Below are positions 21,579-38,580 of a DNA stretch of 64,000 bases, one piece after another; position 1 is the first letter of the stretch, and each line of letters opens with the position of its first letter. Origin of the DNA: Dendrophyllia cribrosa (Eukaryota; Cnidaria; Anthozoa; Scleractinia; Dendrophylliidae). The notes beneath the pieces are model-generated. The model saw nothing but the letters and a program-made list of their open reading frames with translations, ran no database searches and had not been told where the DNA came from. The stretch spans positions 16,688,764 through 16,752,763 of the forward strand of contig JAJLRJ010000002.1 of NCBI GenBank assembly GCA_024195265.1, in the 5' to 3' direction. Both the position numbers and the translations under genes were made by a program.

Positions 21579-23508
21579 TCATGGTACATTGCCGTTGTAC
21601 AAACCGTATTGCATACTCTGAATATTTTTGTAATAAGGCTGTCTATATTGATAATAGTTCTGGTAATATGGATTTCTTTCAATTTGAAACTTCTTGGCCA
21701 GCATATAGTCATTTCTATACAGCTGGTTACCAGTCCCCAGGTTAGCCGGTGGCATCGCGACTCTGTTGTTATACGCTGTATTCAGTGCTTGAACAGCGGA
21801 CTTCTTTCTCAGCGCATAGTTATTGTAAAGCTGGTTAATAGTCCCCTGGTTACCTGGTGACATGGGCATTCTGTTACTGTACACTGTATTCAGTGTTTGG
21901 ACAGCGGACTTCTTTCTCAGAGCGTTATCATTTCCGTAAAGCTGGTTTCCAATCCCCAGACTGACTGGTGAAGTCGAGACTCGCTCGTTGTAGGCTTTAT
22001 TAAGGGCCTGGACGGCGGTATTCGCTTGAGCGACGAAGCTCCGCGCAGGACCTTGAAGCTTCTGATAATCTTTGTGGTGAGTAATTTTTTGGATGAGTGT
22101 TAGCATGCGCCGTAAGAATGTTGCATTAGTGCTGTGCATAATTTTGTTTTTAAGGACGTCGAGATTGATTGATGGGCGCCGAAGATTGACGTTGTGAAAA
22201 ACTGAAGCTGAGGCTGGAGCTGGGGCTGGAGCTGCAGTATTCTCTGGGGTCTTTACAACCATAGGGTTTCCTTTAACAATTATAGGAACGTCCTGTGAAA
22301 CTGGTTTCTGGAACCGGCTTAATGAGTTTGAAACTAGGGCATTAGGTCTCAGTTCACTACCAGGTCTCCGTTCTAGGGGCACCATGCTCGGTTTGTTCGT
22401 GGCTTGGCTGGCTGGTTGATCGTCAATCCCAGGCTCCTGCGCGGGTTTCGGATCGATTGATTCACTGTTCGTGTCATCTGCATCTTTCTCTGGATCGCGC
22501 ATGTCAGCATGCGCTTCATCGATACTTTCATCTGGGTTACTCTTTAAATCAGGATTAACAGGTTTAACAACGGGTTTATTGTAAATCTGTGGTTTAACTT
22601 GAGCATCATTGTTCACACCGGTCGGCTTATTCACGCCAGTATTGTCGAAGTTTCTCATCGCATTTTTTAGTAGCAAAGAAATCTTGTTTGGGGCACTTTG
22701 TATACGTTCCTTTAAAGCTTGGGCTCTTGAATACGTCGGTTGTTTGTACAACGGTTGTCCAACAGCGACTTTAGAAGGTGCTTGTGAGCGCTCATGAAGT
22801 GTATCGGGATAAAATGTTTGTAGCAAATCATGCTGTGGTTTTTGTGTGCTGTAGTGATCATAACCCGATGAGAGCCGCGTATATTGATCATTGTTGCTGA
22901 ATGCACTCAATATCTGTGGCTGTGCGCTTTCTGTCTCGAAATTGCTCTGTTCTTGGGGACTTGAATCGGCTGCAGCATACTGAGGATTGCTCTTGAACGA
23001 CAGAGCTAAATTCTGGGATTTGCGTTCATAGTTGTTTACGTTTGGTCTGGCTGCTTGGTTTCTTGGAGTTGCCATTTGAATGGCAGGCTGGTGTACAGGC
23101 ATTTCGTGTACTGCTGCTGTTCCTGTGAAGAAAAACAAAACAGTGAATGTTCTTTTTTACTGCAATAAAACCGCTTTTAATAATCTTCTCTTTTTTATTC
23201 ACATTGGCTTTACGCATTTTATCAGTTGTGTTGGACATTCATATTACACAAGAGGAAAGGTTCTCTTGTGCTTACACCAAACTGCGATAAGCCCTAGTTT
23301 CTGGAAGAGGGAAGAGTATTTCTGCTGGTGGTTCTATTCGTACACTAAACTTATAACACCTCATTACCCCCTCGTTACCCTTACCCTCATTACCCTTTCT
23401 CGAAAATCGGAAAAAGAATATCTAAAAGGCACCAGACGTTTGTTTTGGGAGTGCACGTGGCTTTAATTTATTTTTACTCTTAGTCTATGAGGTACTACTA
23501 ACAACAAA

Positions 23509-23550
<42 letters not shown>

Positions 23551-23712
23551 CAGCAGCAGCAGCAGTAGCAGTAGCAGTTGTAGTTGCAGTTGCAGTTGCA
23601 GTTGTAGTAGCAGTAGCAGTAGCAGTAGCAGTAGCAGCAGCAGCAGCAGTAGCAGTAGCAGTAGCAGCAGCAGCAGCAGTAGCAGTAGCAGTAGCAGCAG
23701 CAGCAGCAGTAG

Positions 23713-23763
<51 letters not shown>

Positions 23764-26698
23764 TAGCAGTAGCAGTAACAGTAGCAGTAGCAGTAGCAGT
23801 AGCAGCAGCAGCAGCAGTAGTAGCAGTAGCAGTAGCAGTAGCAGTAGCAGTAGCAGTAGCAGTAGCAGTAGCAGTAGCAGTAGCAGTAGCAGTAGCAGTA
23901 GCAGTAGCAGTAGCAGTAGCAGTAGCAGTAGCAGTAGCAGTAGCAGTAGCAGTAGCAGTAGCAGTAGCAGTAGCAGTGACTCTATTTGGGTGGGGTGGCT
24001 CATTCTGATACGAAGCTAGTATTCAGAGGGGCTCTGAATTTGTATACAGTTGTATATCGGACAACAAGATACGTACCTGGCACAGGGTACCCATGTGGTA
24101 CATAGGCCATTTTGTGAGGCTGGTAGGTGTTGATCACTTAAAGAATGAAGAAAACAGGAAAGAGGTTGTTACATAGAACTTACGACCTGTATGTTTTTAT
24201 CAGTTTTTAGTTTCGAACTTAATGTCCAAACAAACTCTGAGGTCGCCCAGTAAATATACTCCCTCTAAGCGACTGAGAATAAGGCCTCATGGGAACAAGG
24301 CTGATTCCTGGCCAGAATGACTAGTATTCGCATGGTTATTAATTTGTATTTAAACATAATGTTTATTATTTCTTTCCCCAATGCAGTAAATCCATTTTTT
24401 CCTTCCTCTGGAACGATCAATTTTTATCCAGACTAGCTGCTGTTTGGAAGTCTCCTAAGCAGCCGTTGTTTGGGTCTTCACACAATGCTCCTCCGCCAGT
24501 AAGTTAAAGAAAGCGTTGCGTAATGACTCAAATTAATAACGGCTACGTAGGAAAGGAAACTTTCACTAACAAACCTCGTTTGAGTGAAATTCCTGGCAAC
24601 CTCGTTTCCAGTGCTTTTCCCAATTTTACGAAATTCCTTGCAAACCTTTGGCATGGATAGCGCACTGGTAAGAGCATTCGCCTGCCATTAATATGGGCTG
24701 GGTTCGAATCCCGAGTCGTTGACATGTATTTGTGGGTTAACGCCTCGGGCTTGTGGAAAAGCATTGGAATAAGTGTCTGTTCGAAACGCAGTATATCTGA
24801 TTTTATTATAAATTTACTAGCGTTCTATCACGAACGCTGTTCCCTTATTGGCTACGCTACTCACAATCTATTCTATTGCATCAGGTAGAAAGTGAGTAGA
24901 GTGAGTAGCCTAATGGCGGCCGCTTCTTCGCGTTTTCGAAGTGTCTGTGAAGAGTATTTGTTGTTAAGTTTTAAACGTCTAGTAGATTTATACTAAAACA
25001 ATTAGATTATTCGTTCTTGATTTCTATCGGGCGTAGCCCGAATCAACTATCACGCGATAGAAATCTCGAGCTCACTAGTGAATCAAATTGTTAAATATTG
25101 AATAAGTTATGGTACCTTGAGGAATGGTTTTTGGCTTAGGTGCTACCTTTTCCACTGGTGCACGTGGAGGCGTTGTGAAATGATAATCCTCGGTGGCTGA
25201 TTTAGCAATCTCTGCGATGTTATCATTGTTAATGTCATCTTCTGTTGACTCTTCAATGCCTGCAATATTACTCAGCTTTCCTGCAAGAAAAGATGTTTGA
25301 AAACACTAGAAATTTTTCTCCTTAATTTATTTGTAAAATATATTTAAAAGCGTATAAACTTTAAAAAGGGATTGCTCGCGATTGATCGAAGAATGGGCCA
25401 AACTGATCAAAGCGATGTGGGTACGCCGAAGAAGGCGGGAAAAATAGGGAGGCAGTCACCCGTTTTCTCTCTCCCCCCCCCCCCCCCCCCCCCTTCCCTC
25501 CCCAATTGCCAGTTACTTTTATCTTTAGGTCTTCTCTCCACTCAGGTGTATAAATATATTTGAAACGGCTGCACATCGCTACAACCTAACTCATGTCAAT
25601 CGTGTCAATCGCTGACCAAGAGAAACGTAGGCTCTGGGATTTCCTTTGGACTTGCGCACGAATTAAAATTCTTGTTTTGTCGCAGAGAAACGATCGAGAG
25701 CCCTGGGTACATGTTTACTCCTATACCGACTACTAGTTTGAACGTCTTAGAAAAATTAGTTACAACTAGAATATTAGACAAAAAATATATAAATAAAAAC
25801 AAAAACAAAAAATTTGAGAAGACGTTCATGTTTGGATTGATCATCACTGATTAACCTGTTACAGGTACCAAAACATTGCCACCTACCCATTTCACTCCCC
25901 TTAGACTTTTGTCTACTTAGTTATACAAGTTACCTTTCCTTCCACAGCCCCTCTTTCTCTCCAGATATTCCCTCAATCTGATATATCCTTTCCTAAACTG
26001 ATGTTCAACAAGTGCGCAATCGGTGATTTCATCGTCCAGTTCGGTGTCTCCGACTCGATCTGTAAATTAGATTGATTTACTGAGAAGGAACTGACTTCTG
26101 AGAACAAAACCAAAATACCCTCCAAATATTATTTTGCAAAAGGAAAAATCGAAGCAACCGAGAACGCAAGAAAGAACTGCTCATGAGCTATCATTTGAAT
26201 GCCCACAATTTAGGGTTTTGTCCACAAACTAAAATAAAAATTAGGTTTAAATGAGGGGCCGGCAAAATGATTAAACAAATTGTTTAACGGGTTTTTGACC
26301 ATCAATTGTTATTATCAGGTTCATTACACTCAAACGAATTTGTTTTTAACTTCATTGAGTCGAATCTGGGTTGTTCGTGCCTGCCGGAGGCGAAATTGCA
26401 ACTTAACAACAGCTTTCGCGTTTTCATCGCTAAATATAGTGCAGTGCTCCGTCTTGAAAGATCATTGTGGCGATTGAGACAGTTTAAATGCTTCGCAGTG
26501 ACGGCTACGCTACGTACTGAATTCTCTACTGTGCAAAGGAATGGGCATTTTAAACTTAACGATTAAATAAGATGAAACTTACTTACAGAACTCATTGTCA
26601 TACATAGAAAAATCTGACCGTTTTCCATGGAAAACGTTTCCAAGAACACCACTTGCAGCGACGAATACAGTCAGGATCACCGCCCACCTCACAGGCAT
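21579..26698 (-). CDS. Secreted low-complexity protein with two-cysteine segment and tandem repeats
   Basis: Exons are 26698-26587, 26059-25934, 25280-25116, 24136-24077, 23122-21579 (2007 nt, 668 residues). All junctions are GT-AG and all introns are phase 1. The start at 26698 opens a signal peptide (MPVRWAVILTVFVAASGVLG). Exon 2 contains DDEITDCALVEHQFRKGYI and a second cysteine 23 residues after the first. Exons 3-5 are Pro/Gln/Asn/Ser-rich with an acidic patch (residues about 340-395, KDADDTNSESIDPK). Residues about 523-632 are three 36-37-residue repeats (AVQALN..YNNR..., GNQLY, ALRKK). The last 36 residues are Tyr/Gln/Asn-rich (NPYYQNYYQYRQPYYKN). Intron 4 holds a long CAG/TAG microsatellite. 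I do not recognise the family; extracellular matrix or skeletal-matrix type composition is suggestive only. It is probably a tandem paralogue of the gene ending at 4770/11693. Confidence 0.75.
21690..22019 (-). repeat. Three in-frame coding tandem repeats
   Basis: Each unit encodes 36-37 residues: (T/S)AVQ(A/T)LN, YxNR, an SP/PP stretch, (G/I)NQLY and A/L-(R/K)KK. The second unit is one residue shorter. The units have diverged by substitutions, so this is not a recent expansion. Confidence 0.8.
23505..23976. repeat. TAGCAG / CAG / TAG microsatellite, ~470 bp
   Basis: An almost uninterrupted mix of TAG and CAG triplets, mostly alternating as TAGCAG, with a short GTTGCA block near 23578-23605. 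It lies entirely inside intron 4 of the 26698-21579 gene. On the minus strand it gives a long poly-Leu frame that I reject as coding. Confidence 0.95.
24655..24790 (+). mobile_element. tRNA-derived SINE fragment
   Basis: Contains GCGCACTGGTAAGAGCATTCG (A-box-like) and a perfect B box GGTTCGAATCC at 24701-24711, followed by a TGTGGGTTAACGCC tail region. The tRNA cloverleaf does not close, so this is a SINE rather than a tRNA gene. Confidence 0.55.
24806..25067. repeat. Interspersed repeat with CTATCGCGTGATAG ends, copy 1
   Basis: It shares CTATCACGAACGCTGTTC, TTATTGGCTACGCTACTCAC, CGCGTTTTCGAAGTGTCTGTG and GTTAAGTTTTAAACGTCTAG with 59375-59632, in the opposite orientation. It lies in intron 3 of the secreted-protein gene. 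Confidence 0.7.
25473..25493. repeat. Oligo-C tract (21 nt)
   Basis: An uninterrupted C run in intron 2 of the secreted-protein gene. It is one of many such tracts in the window. Confidence 0.9.
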
Positions 26699-27129
26699 GA
26701 CAGCTAGCTCGCAACCGGAGTTTTTCTGATGTGTTTAAAACCAAGCCTTGATAGAGATTCGAAACTTTTTTACATGAAAAATCCAATTGCAATCAAGAAA
26801 TATTGTCGAAGAAAAAGTCCGACATTAGCCTTGCGGCGAAAGGTGATTTCATCGGTGTTTTGACACTTTGTCGCGGGAAATTCGGGTTCTGTTCTATTAT
26901 AATCTGTGACGCCATAGATGATCTGATTTATCTGAGAGCAGACTGAGGACTGCTCACCTAGATATTTGCTACAGTTGTCAGCCAAACTCGCGTTGCCATT
27001 TAGAGAAATCGTTCACCGATATCACGGGAAACTGCGCCGACTAATTTGAAGCTGGTTTCCATATGATAGACAAATAGTTGTAAAAAGCATGGATGATTAC
27101 TGAATCGTTGGCTAAATAGTCTGCTCTAG

Positions 27130-27240
27130 GCATTCAGATAGTGGAGGACGAAGAAAAGGGCTCCGCCCGAAGGAAAATATGCGCCAAAAATTTCATCACT
27201 CGCAATTTTCCTTCACATCACTTTCCACTATCTAAATGCT
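27130..27240. repeat. Small foldback
   Basis: GCATTCAGATAGTGGA near the left end is mirrored by TCCACTATCTAAATGC at the right end. Confidence 0.65.
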
Positions 27241-28767
27241 TTGAACAGGCTGGACTGCTGCTAAACTCCTTGCGATTGGACAATTGTTTGTGATTGGCGA
27301 GTTTGTGCCCAGCTTAAAATTGTAACCTGAGTGGGTGAAGGCTCGGTTATTTGAGGTTAATCGGTGCCCATCGGACCCTCATAGCCTGTGCATACCCCTG
27401 TGCTAGAGGCTTGTGGGGCTGTGTATATATTTAAATAAACATAACGCTTTGTTTTTTAAATCCCAACCGGAAGGACTAACCAGTTGGCTATTTACAAGGC
27501 CTTTTGGAATTAAAGCAATCATTAGGTGCGATCGTCAATACTTAAATTGTCCTTTACACTTGCAAATTATTTTCGCTTTGTTCTAGATTTTAAAAGGTTA
27601 ACGAATAGTGCCTCTATTTCTCCTTTATTCCTCGGTTTTTTTTCTCTTTAGCATTTCGCGCGCTTTGACCGAAGTTTGCAAAAAATCGTCTGACCGATAT
27701 TTATCATGAAACCAATGATCGGCACCAGTCATGAAATTTTCAAGGGAGAATCACGTTATGTAACCTGCAGTCCATTATGTCGCGATCGAACCTCCTTGAG
27801 TGACCAGTTGTGAAGATTGTATAGATGGACTGACCCATGATAGGTGGCCACCTCCTAGCGTATAATGACTGCGATTACTGTCAACGCTTTTACTGGTTTA
27901 ATTTTTGCGGCTAAATATAGGCAGATTTGGGTGGTTTACCGGCTACTGGCGCAATTTGTTAGATAATGTGGCACCGACACTGAGGGGAATATACTAGTAT
28001 ATACTAAAGATTCTCGGAAATTTATTTTATTTCCAGTCAGGAACTAGAGTAAAGGTTTGGCGAGAGAAATCACATGATATGAGCATTGTTCCGGTTTAAA
28101 CACGTTTCTTAATTGATTTCTTTGGTACATTTTTAGGGATACTTTGCTTCTCAGTGACAAAGTACCTGAAGAAGGCTGGTCTGATCTGGCCAGCTGAAAT
28201 ATTGTATGAAACAAAATATATACTGTTTTCAGCTTTGCTTTAAAGTTTTATCAAAAGTTCTGCTTTCAATTTGCGACCGCAGCAGTTAGGATCGGAATCA
28301 ATCTCGTTCCCAGAGGCCGCGTTCCTTTTAGTGAGTCAGCACCTGGTCAGCACCAAGGTTCGGTCTCCGCTGACCCGAAACGCGCGGGCTCTGGGGACGA
28401 GATTGGATCGGAACAGGCAGTTATTTTGTTTTCATGTCCGCAAGTGAATAGCAAATGCTATCCCAAGTGACAGCCAATCACAGCGCGGGAAAAACACTAG
28501 CACTGGTTTGGTTTATGCTATATGCTAAAGACTTTTGGCAATATATGTTTAATCAAGAGATTATGTCCAATTATATCGGCTGCTCCACCGAGCGCTATCG
28601 AGTCGTTACTCAGATACTGCCTGATTATGATTCAGCATAAAGCCTCCAGTAGGCAGACCTTCTTTGGCTCGTCACGCACTCCTCTCCCTGATAAGAAACT
28701 AATGGCACACCCCATGCTCAAGTTCACTTACCGACTCAGCCCTGCCGGGCTAAAATTTCATTAGGAT

Positions 28768-28946
28768 AGGTAAAAACGGCAAACTGATCCTTACGGCAAG
28801 GAGAAGAGATAGAGACAGAAGTGAAATAAAAAAAACAAACAGTTGAATATATTTGCCCAAATATATTCAACTTTTTTTTATTTTTTATTTCACTTCTGTC
28901 TCTATCTCTTCTTCTTGCCGTAAGGATTAGTTTGCCGTTTTTACCT
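28768..28946. repeat. Palindromic element with ~85 bp arms
   Basis: AGGTAAAAACGGCAAACTGATCC is mirrored by GGATTAGTTTGCCGTTTTTACCT; the centre is GTTGAATATATTTG / CAAATATATTCAAC. A lone arm fragment (TAAGGATCAGTTTGCCGTTTT) occurs at about 29740-29760. Confidence 0.85.
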
Positions 28947-30065
28947 CAGTACTAGTTCAAGATTTTTACTGATCCAGGTCGACGATAGATGCGGCACCTT
29001 TCATTGGTTTGTCGCTGTGGTTTTGCCGTTATTATAGTTTTTAAAATTTCACTGATGTCACAAGAGGTTTTTGAGCAGGCCCGTTTGGCTGGCTTGAAAG
29101 TTTAATAGTTAAAATTTTGGTAAGACTTCTTCATGGAATTCTTTATATTATGATAATAATATGCATGAAAAATTTTTCAGTTCTGATTGGCTGAGAGCAG
29201 CGTTACACCAGTGTAAAAAATTACAAATCTTGAAATTCTTCATAAAAGTTCTTGCAAATATTATTGAAAGCGGCTCCTGCGGCTCGTGCATTTTCAGCTT
29301 TTTGAAAAACCCACTTATGCAAATAAATCACAAATTGAACTAGAAAGTACTACCCTTATAATCACCACAACAAATGCGCGCTTTAAAAATACCGCCCGGT
29401 TAAAGCCCGTTCAGTTAAAATATTGATCCAGGAAGACTTTCTGCCTGTAATTATTATGAATGATAATAAACAAACGATATCAGGAGCCTGACGATATTTG
29501 TGATTCGCTAAGAAAACAATAGATTTGTCCCGCTGGGGATAGGGATTGGGGATAGGGGCATTGTTCGAGTGATTTATCAATTGTATCGTTCGCCAATCAC
29601 AGACATCGTTTGGACACGGGATTGCCCCTATAAAAATGTAAAAAAATACCACGTTTCTTTCATACATTTCCGTTCACAGAAGCTGTAATATATATATATT
29701 TTGTTTTATTCTTTTGTTTACTCCTTAATTGCCTTTCCGTAAGGATCAGTTTGCCGTTTTCTAATATTCCAGGCCTACCACCTTGCGTGAGACTGGGCAC
29801 TAGCCCCATGCCTCCCCACTGAAAATATTCTCCCTTGGGATTTACAAGCCAGTCGTCGTTTCAGAGAGGGAAGTGTTGTAGGCGTTTTTGACGCGTCTTC
29901 ACTTGTCATCGCGGTTCTTTTACACCCAGCTGGTTGCTAAACGGAATACAATATTATGGCTGCGAAGTAGCGGCCAAATATGAAAGCGGGAAGTTCGTTT
30001 TCTATTCGAAGGAGCGCGAGACAGTTCGCAATTTCCACGTTAGTTGTCGTTTCTCCATGATCAAC

Positions 30066-35291
<5,226 letters not shown>

Positions 35292-36166
35292 AAAGGTTCA
35301 TTGCACTGAGGTGTTGTGATTACATTGGTTGAATTTATATAAATGATGAATATTTGTGTCTAGACAAATAATCTGCTATCCTCCAGAAAACTTCCTTGGG
35401 CTAATTAATTTGTTGTTTCCTTAATTTAAGTGTAAATGAAAATCATATGTTGAAATGCAATTATGTCTTCCGACAAAACAGTCACAAGTTATTGCAAAAT
35501 ATGCAATGCTCGTCAATACAATGCTTCTCTGGTACTAGTCAAGACCATTTTAACTTTTCGTTACATCCTAAGAATCCTGAGAATTCTACCAATATTATTT
35601 ATTGTCGGTGAATGCCGGGGCTGTCAATAGCTCTGGAAGGTCTCAGAACCAAATTATTAATATTAGTAGGCAGCTATATCTGTGGGCATTTTTCATACAT
35701 GTAAGCAATTATTTCAGTTCAAATAGATGTGAAACCTCCACGTCCAGTAGCTACATGTACATTCTCAAGAAAATTCTGAAACGCCATTGTAGATATATTG
35801 CATGCATGTCACATAATGTACAGAACAAAAACAAATCAAAATAACAAGGCCCTGGGGGGGGGGGGGGGGGGACAAATACATGTAGACCCTTGTCTGAATT
35901 TCAAACCTAATTGTTATTTCGTGGGGTTGAAGCGTGTCGCTGGTAAGTTTCATGCGTGCACACACCGCAAGTTTGCAATTTCATGGAATCTTCTTGCCCA
36001 TCATCGTCATTTCACCTTGCTATTTTTGATGCCATGTTGCTCTTTGGAATTTATCCTAACAGAGCTTCAATAATTAAAAGAGCTCTCATGTTGTAACACC
36101 AAAAGCTTGCATTGTTACATGAGTATGTAAATGTATGTTTGTGGTTAAAGTTTTTTAGTAATTGAT
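35292..36166. other. 3' flank of the LIX1-type gene
   Basis: Presumed 3' UTR and flank. A candidate AATAAA lies at 36352-36357, over 1 kb past the stop. Contains the G18 tract at 35854-35871 and the second copy of the repeat described at 31545. Confidence 0.4.
35852..36070. repeat. Interspersed repeat with oligo-G border, copy 2
   Basis: Starts at a run of 18 G and then follows copy 1: CCCTTGTCTGAATTTCAAACC, CGCAAGTTTGCAATTTCATGG and TCATTTCACCTTGCTATTT. Same orientation as copy 1. Confidence 0.65.
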
Positions 36167-36270
36167 ACAGTGGAACCTTCCTGATGGACACCTCTATAAT
36201 GTAGACACCCCTGTAATTACAGACACTTCATTTGGTCCTGAAGAGACCAAAATTCATATAATCTCTACCT
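36167..36270. repeat. Mariner/pogo-type MITE end
   Basis: TACAGTGGAACCTTCC followed by GACACCTCTATAATGTAGAC-like direct words. The opposite terminus is not evident. Confidence 0.45.
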
Positions 36271-37023
36271 CTATAATAGGAACTTGGGTCCTTCCCTTTG
36301 GTTTACTGTGTTGCCATTATTGATCTCAAATCAACTAATTGATAACTAAATAATAAACTACATAAAAAAAAATCATGTACATGGCATGCAGTGACCTGTC
36401 AAGGCAGAGTACTTACTACAAGAACATGTTTCCTTTTCTGTCGACATCTGATTACCAGCAGCCCAAAGAAAAGTAGTGTACTATGGGTAATCAGGTGCTC
36501 ACCACAGCAAAAGTACAGTATCAAGGTTTTACATGTACTTAGTATGTTTGTTTGTGTTATATTATGGTAAGAGAACAAAGGAATTGTCTTACTGTAGTAA
36601 ATATGAAGTTCCACTATACAAGGGGTGGCACCTCTTTCATTTCACTCCTTTTGGGTGTGAAATACAAATTTAGTCGTTTTTCAGTCATGGAATGCAGTTA
36701 ACTAGAGTGTCAAATAAATACACTTTTCTTTAAGAATCTGGTGAAATCAAGATAATTATTGCCTAAGCAAAATACAAAAGAGAACAGAAGTTCACAGACT
36801 TCCAAATGAATATAACTCTAGAAATGTTTTTCCAAGTGTTGTTTGTCAGTTGTTAATGCTTTAGTGGTTGATTGACAGCTGAAAGTGGGAATGGCCAGGC
36901 CATGCCCATTTGATACGGGAACTTCAAGTTTAAGCATAACTTTTTATTCAAGATGATTAAAAATTTTACTTTGCAACAGGGCTGCAGGAGAATCAAAAGT
37001 ACTGGTTGTTATGCCAAATTTAC

Positions 37024-37160
37024 AGAATTCTTAGTGTCGTGGAAATTATTGTTGGTTAGCTATGGTGTTGTGAGTAATGTTTTCGGCTTTTGATTTTACA
37101 CGATTTATTTTGGTAATCACAACATCCGCAACATAAGTCAGTAAGAGCTGTACAAACTCT
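37024..37160. repeat. Diverged copy of the 134 bp hAT-like MITE
   Basis: It keeps ATTGTTGGTTAGCTATGGTGTTGTG and ATCACAACATCCGCAAC from the family seen at 55359-55492 and 57160-57293, but the left terminus is eroded. Confidence 0.55.
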
Positions 37161-37204
37161 GGACGTTTTCCAGAATGCTGCAGGTTTTTGTAATGTTTAC
37201 TACA

Positions 37205-37460
37205 TGAGCGGGAGTGTTGTATCGGCCTATACAATCACGAGGCGCAGCCGAGTGAATGTATAGTGCTGATACAACACGGACGCGAATGTAGTAAACAACT
37301 TGTGAAATTCACATTCACATGTAAATTAGATACAACCACTCGTGAGTTGTATCTGGAATGCAAATTAGATACAACCACTCGTGAGTTGTATCTGGAATGC
37401 AAATTAGATACAACCACTGGTGAGTTGTATCAAGATTGTATCAGCCTATACAGGGTAATC
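37205..37460. repeat. Foldback with internal ~46 bp triplication
   Basis: The flanks GTTGTATCGGCCTATACA and TGTATCAGCCTATACAGG bracket three direct units of GCAAATTAGATACAACCACT + CGTGAGTTGTATC. Each unit is itself an inverted repeat (GATACAAC / GTTGTATC). Confidence 0.65.
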
Positions 37461-38224
37461 ATGTGATTGGAATGGCTCATTTCTATTTGTTAGTACCCTT
37501 ATGAATTATTAATGAATTTTACAAGTATATATACAGCTTGTAGTGATGTTCTCTTAAAATTTTACTAATTCTAAAAACATGTACTTTCAGTTTAACTTTC
37601 TGTAACCAAACTTGAGAAAATTACAAACTTGCGTGTTCCTAGTGTTGTGTTAGGAACAAGTATCAGCGTTGCACATTTAACTCAGATTTCCATTCTTTCA
37701 CTGTCATGTAAAAACCCTGTGCAATCATAAGTAAAGGTGATTTTTCAAAACTTTGTTAATTCTTATTTTCGATGAATCATTACCACTATGTATGGGCTGG
37801 TTCCCACTATCAACGTAATCGGAAGCGGAGTCACAGGGAACCCGAGCGCTTTATAGCTATAAAAATAAAATACTATTACTCGAAATAGGCTAACGTTCTA
37901 GTGTAAATAAAATCGGAATCGAATCGGAAGATTGCCTTGATTTAGGCTTACTTGGAAATATGCGGGTGTTATGCATGGTTCAATTCCTACAGTCACCATC
38001 CCCCCCCCCCCCCCCCCCCCCCGGGGATTTGCCATTTTTTCTTCACTTGGCGTCCTAATCCCCACCCCCGGGCACAAAGAAAGAGGTAATTCCCCACCCC
38101 CGGGACACTCAACAGCAATCTGCACCGTTTCTCAAGAAGACAAAAATATTTATTATATAAATCTACCGAACAGTTTACAAAATAGACATGGGCTGAACTA
38201 GACTCGTATGGTTACAAAGATCAG

Positions 38225-38425
38225 GATGCAACTCTTCCATTGTTTTTCTTCCTTGCTCGCGTTTCTTTGGCTTTCATCGCTCCTCTCTTGCGGTTGTTTC
38301 GTGTACTGAGGATGTGATCTTCCCAACACTTCACATCATCCAGTGACAGGCAACACTCCTTCAAATACAGGCTTTAATTTTGCCAAATTATTTTCTTCCA
38401 GCCAATTACTAACAAATTGTAAGGA
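38225..38425 (-). pseudogene. Coding-like fragment inside the foldback (SAM-like, broken)
   Basis: One minus-strand frame reads LQFVSNWLEENNLAKLKPVF, reminiscent of SAM-domain helices. An adjacent frame reads ECCLSLDDVKCWEDHILSTR followed by a Lys/Arg-rich end (KAKETRARKKNNG) and a stop. The two need a frameshift to join and there is no start codon, so this is at best a captured or degraded exon. The SAM comparison is by eye only. Confidence 0.35.
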
Positions 38426-38446
38426 TTTCCCTACCCTGGGTGCCAG

Positions 38447-38580
38447 AGGTTTTTTCTTGCGCGGTTTCCGGTGTAGCCTGCGAATACAGCCGCCTCTCAT
38501 CGCTCCCGGCCACTAGGGTCTTGCGCGAACGCCCCCGAGCGGCCGGGAGCGATGAGAGGCGGCTGTATTCGCAGGCTATT
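38447..38580. repeat. GC-rich foldback, TAGCCTGCGAATACAGCC family
   Basis: GTAGCCTGCGAATACAGCCG is mirrored by GCGGCTGTATTCGCAGGCTA. A related end (GAGAGGCGGCTGTATTCGC) occurs at 14669-14694, and TAGCCTGCGAAC starts the foldback at 41169. Confidence 0.75.

Larger units (their letters stand above)
26699..30065. other. Intergenic between divergent genes
   Basis: A gene-free stretch separating the minus-strand secreted gene (5' end at 26698) from the plus-strand LIX1-type gene, so it should contain both promoters. It includes the foldbacks at 27130-27240 and 28768-28946. I see no clear TATA box that I would defend. Confidence 0.5.

Noticed and set aside
23485..24003. 172-codon poly-leucine open frame on the minus strand
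   Set aside because: It is the translation of a CTA/CTG microsatellite inside intron 4 of the secreted-protein gene; no splice or codon evidence for coding.
37205..37460. CRISPR-like array of regularly spaced repeats
   Set aside because: Only three units, eukaryotic context, and the units are contiguous tandem repeats without unique spacers.
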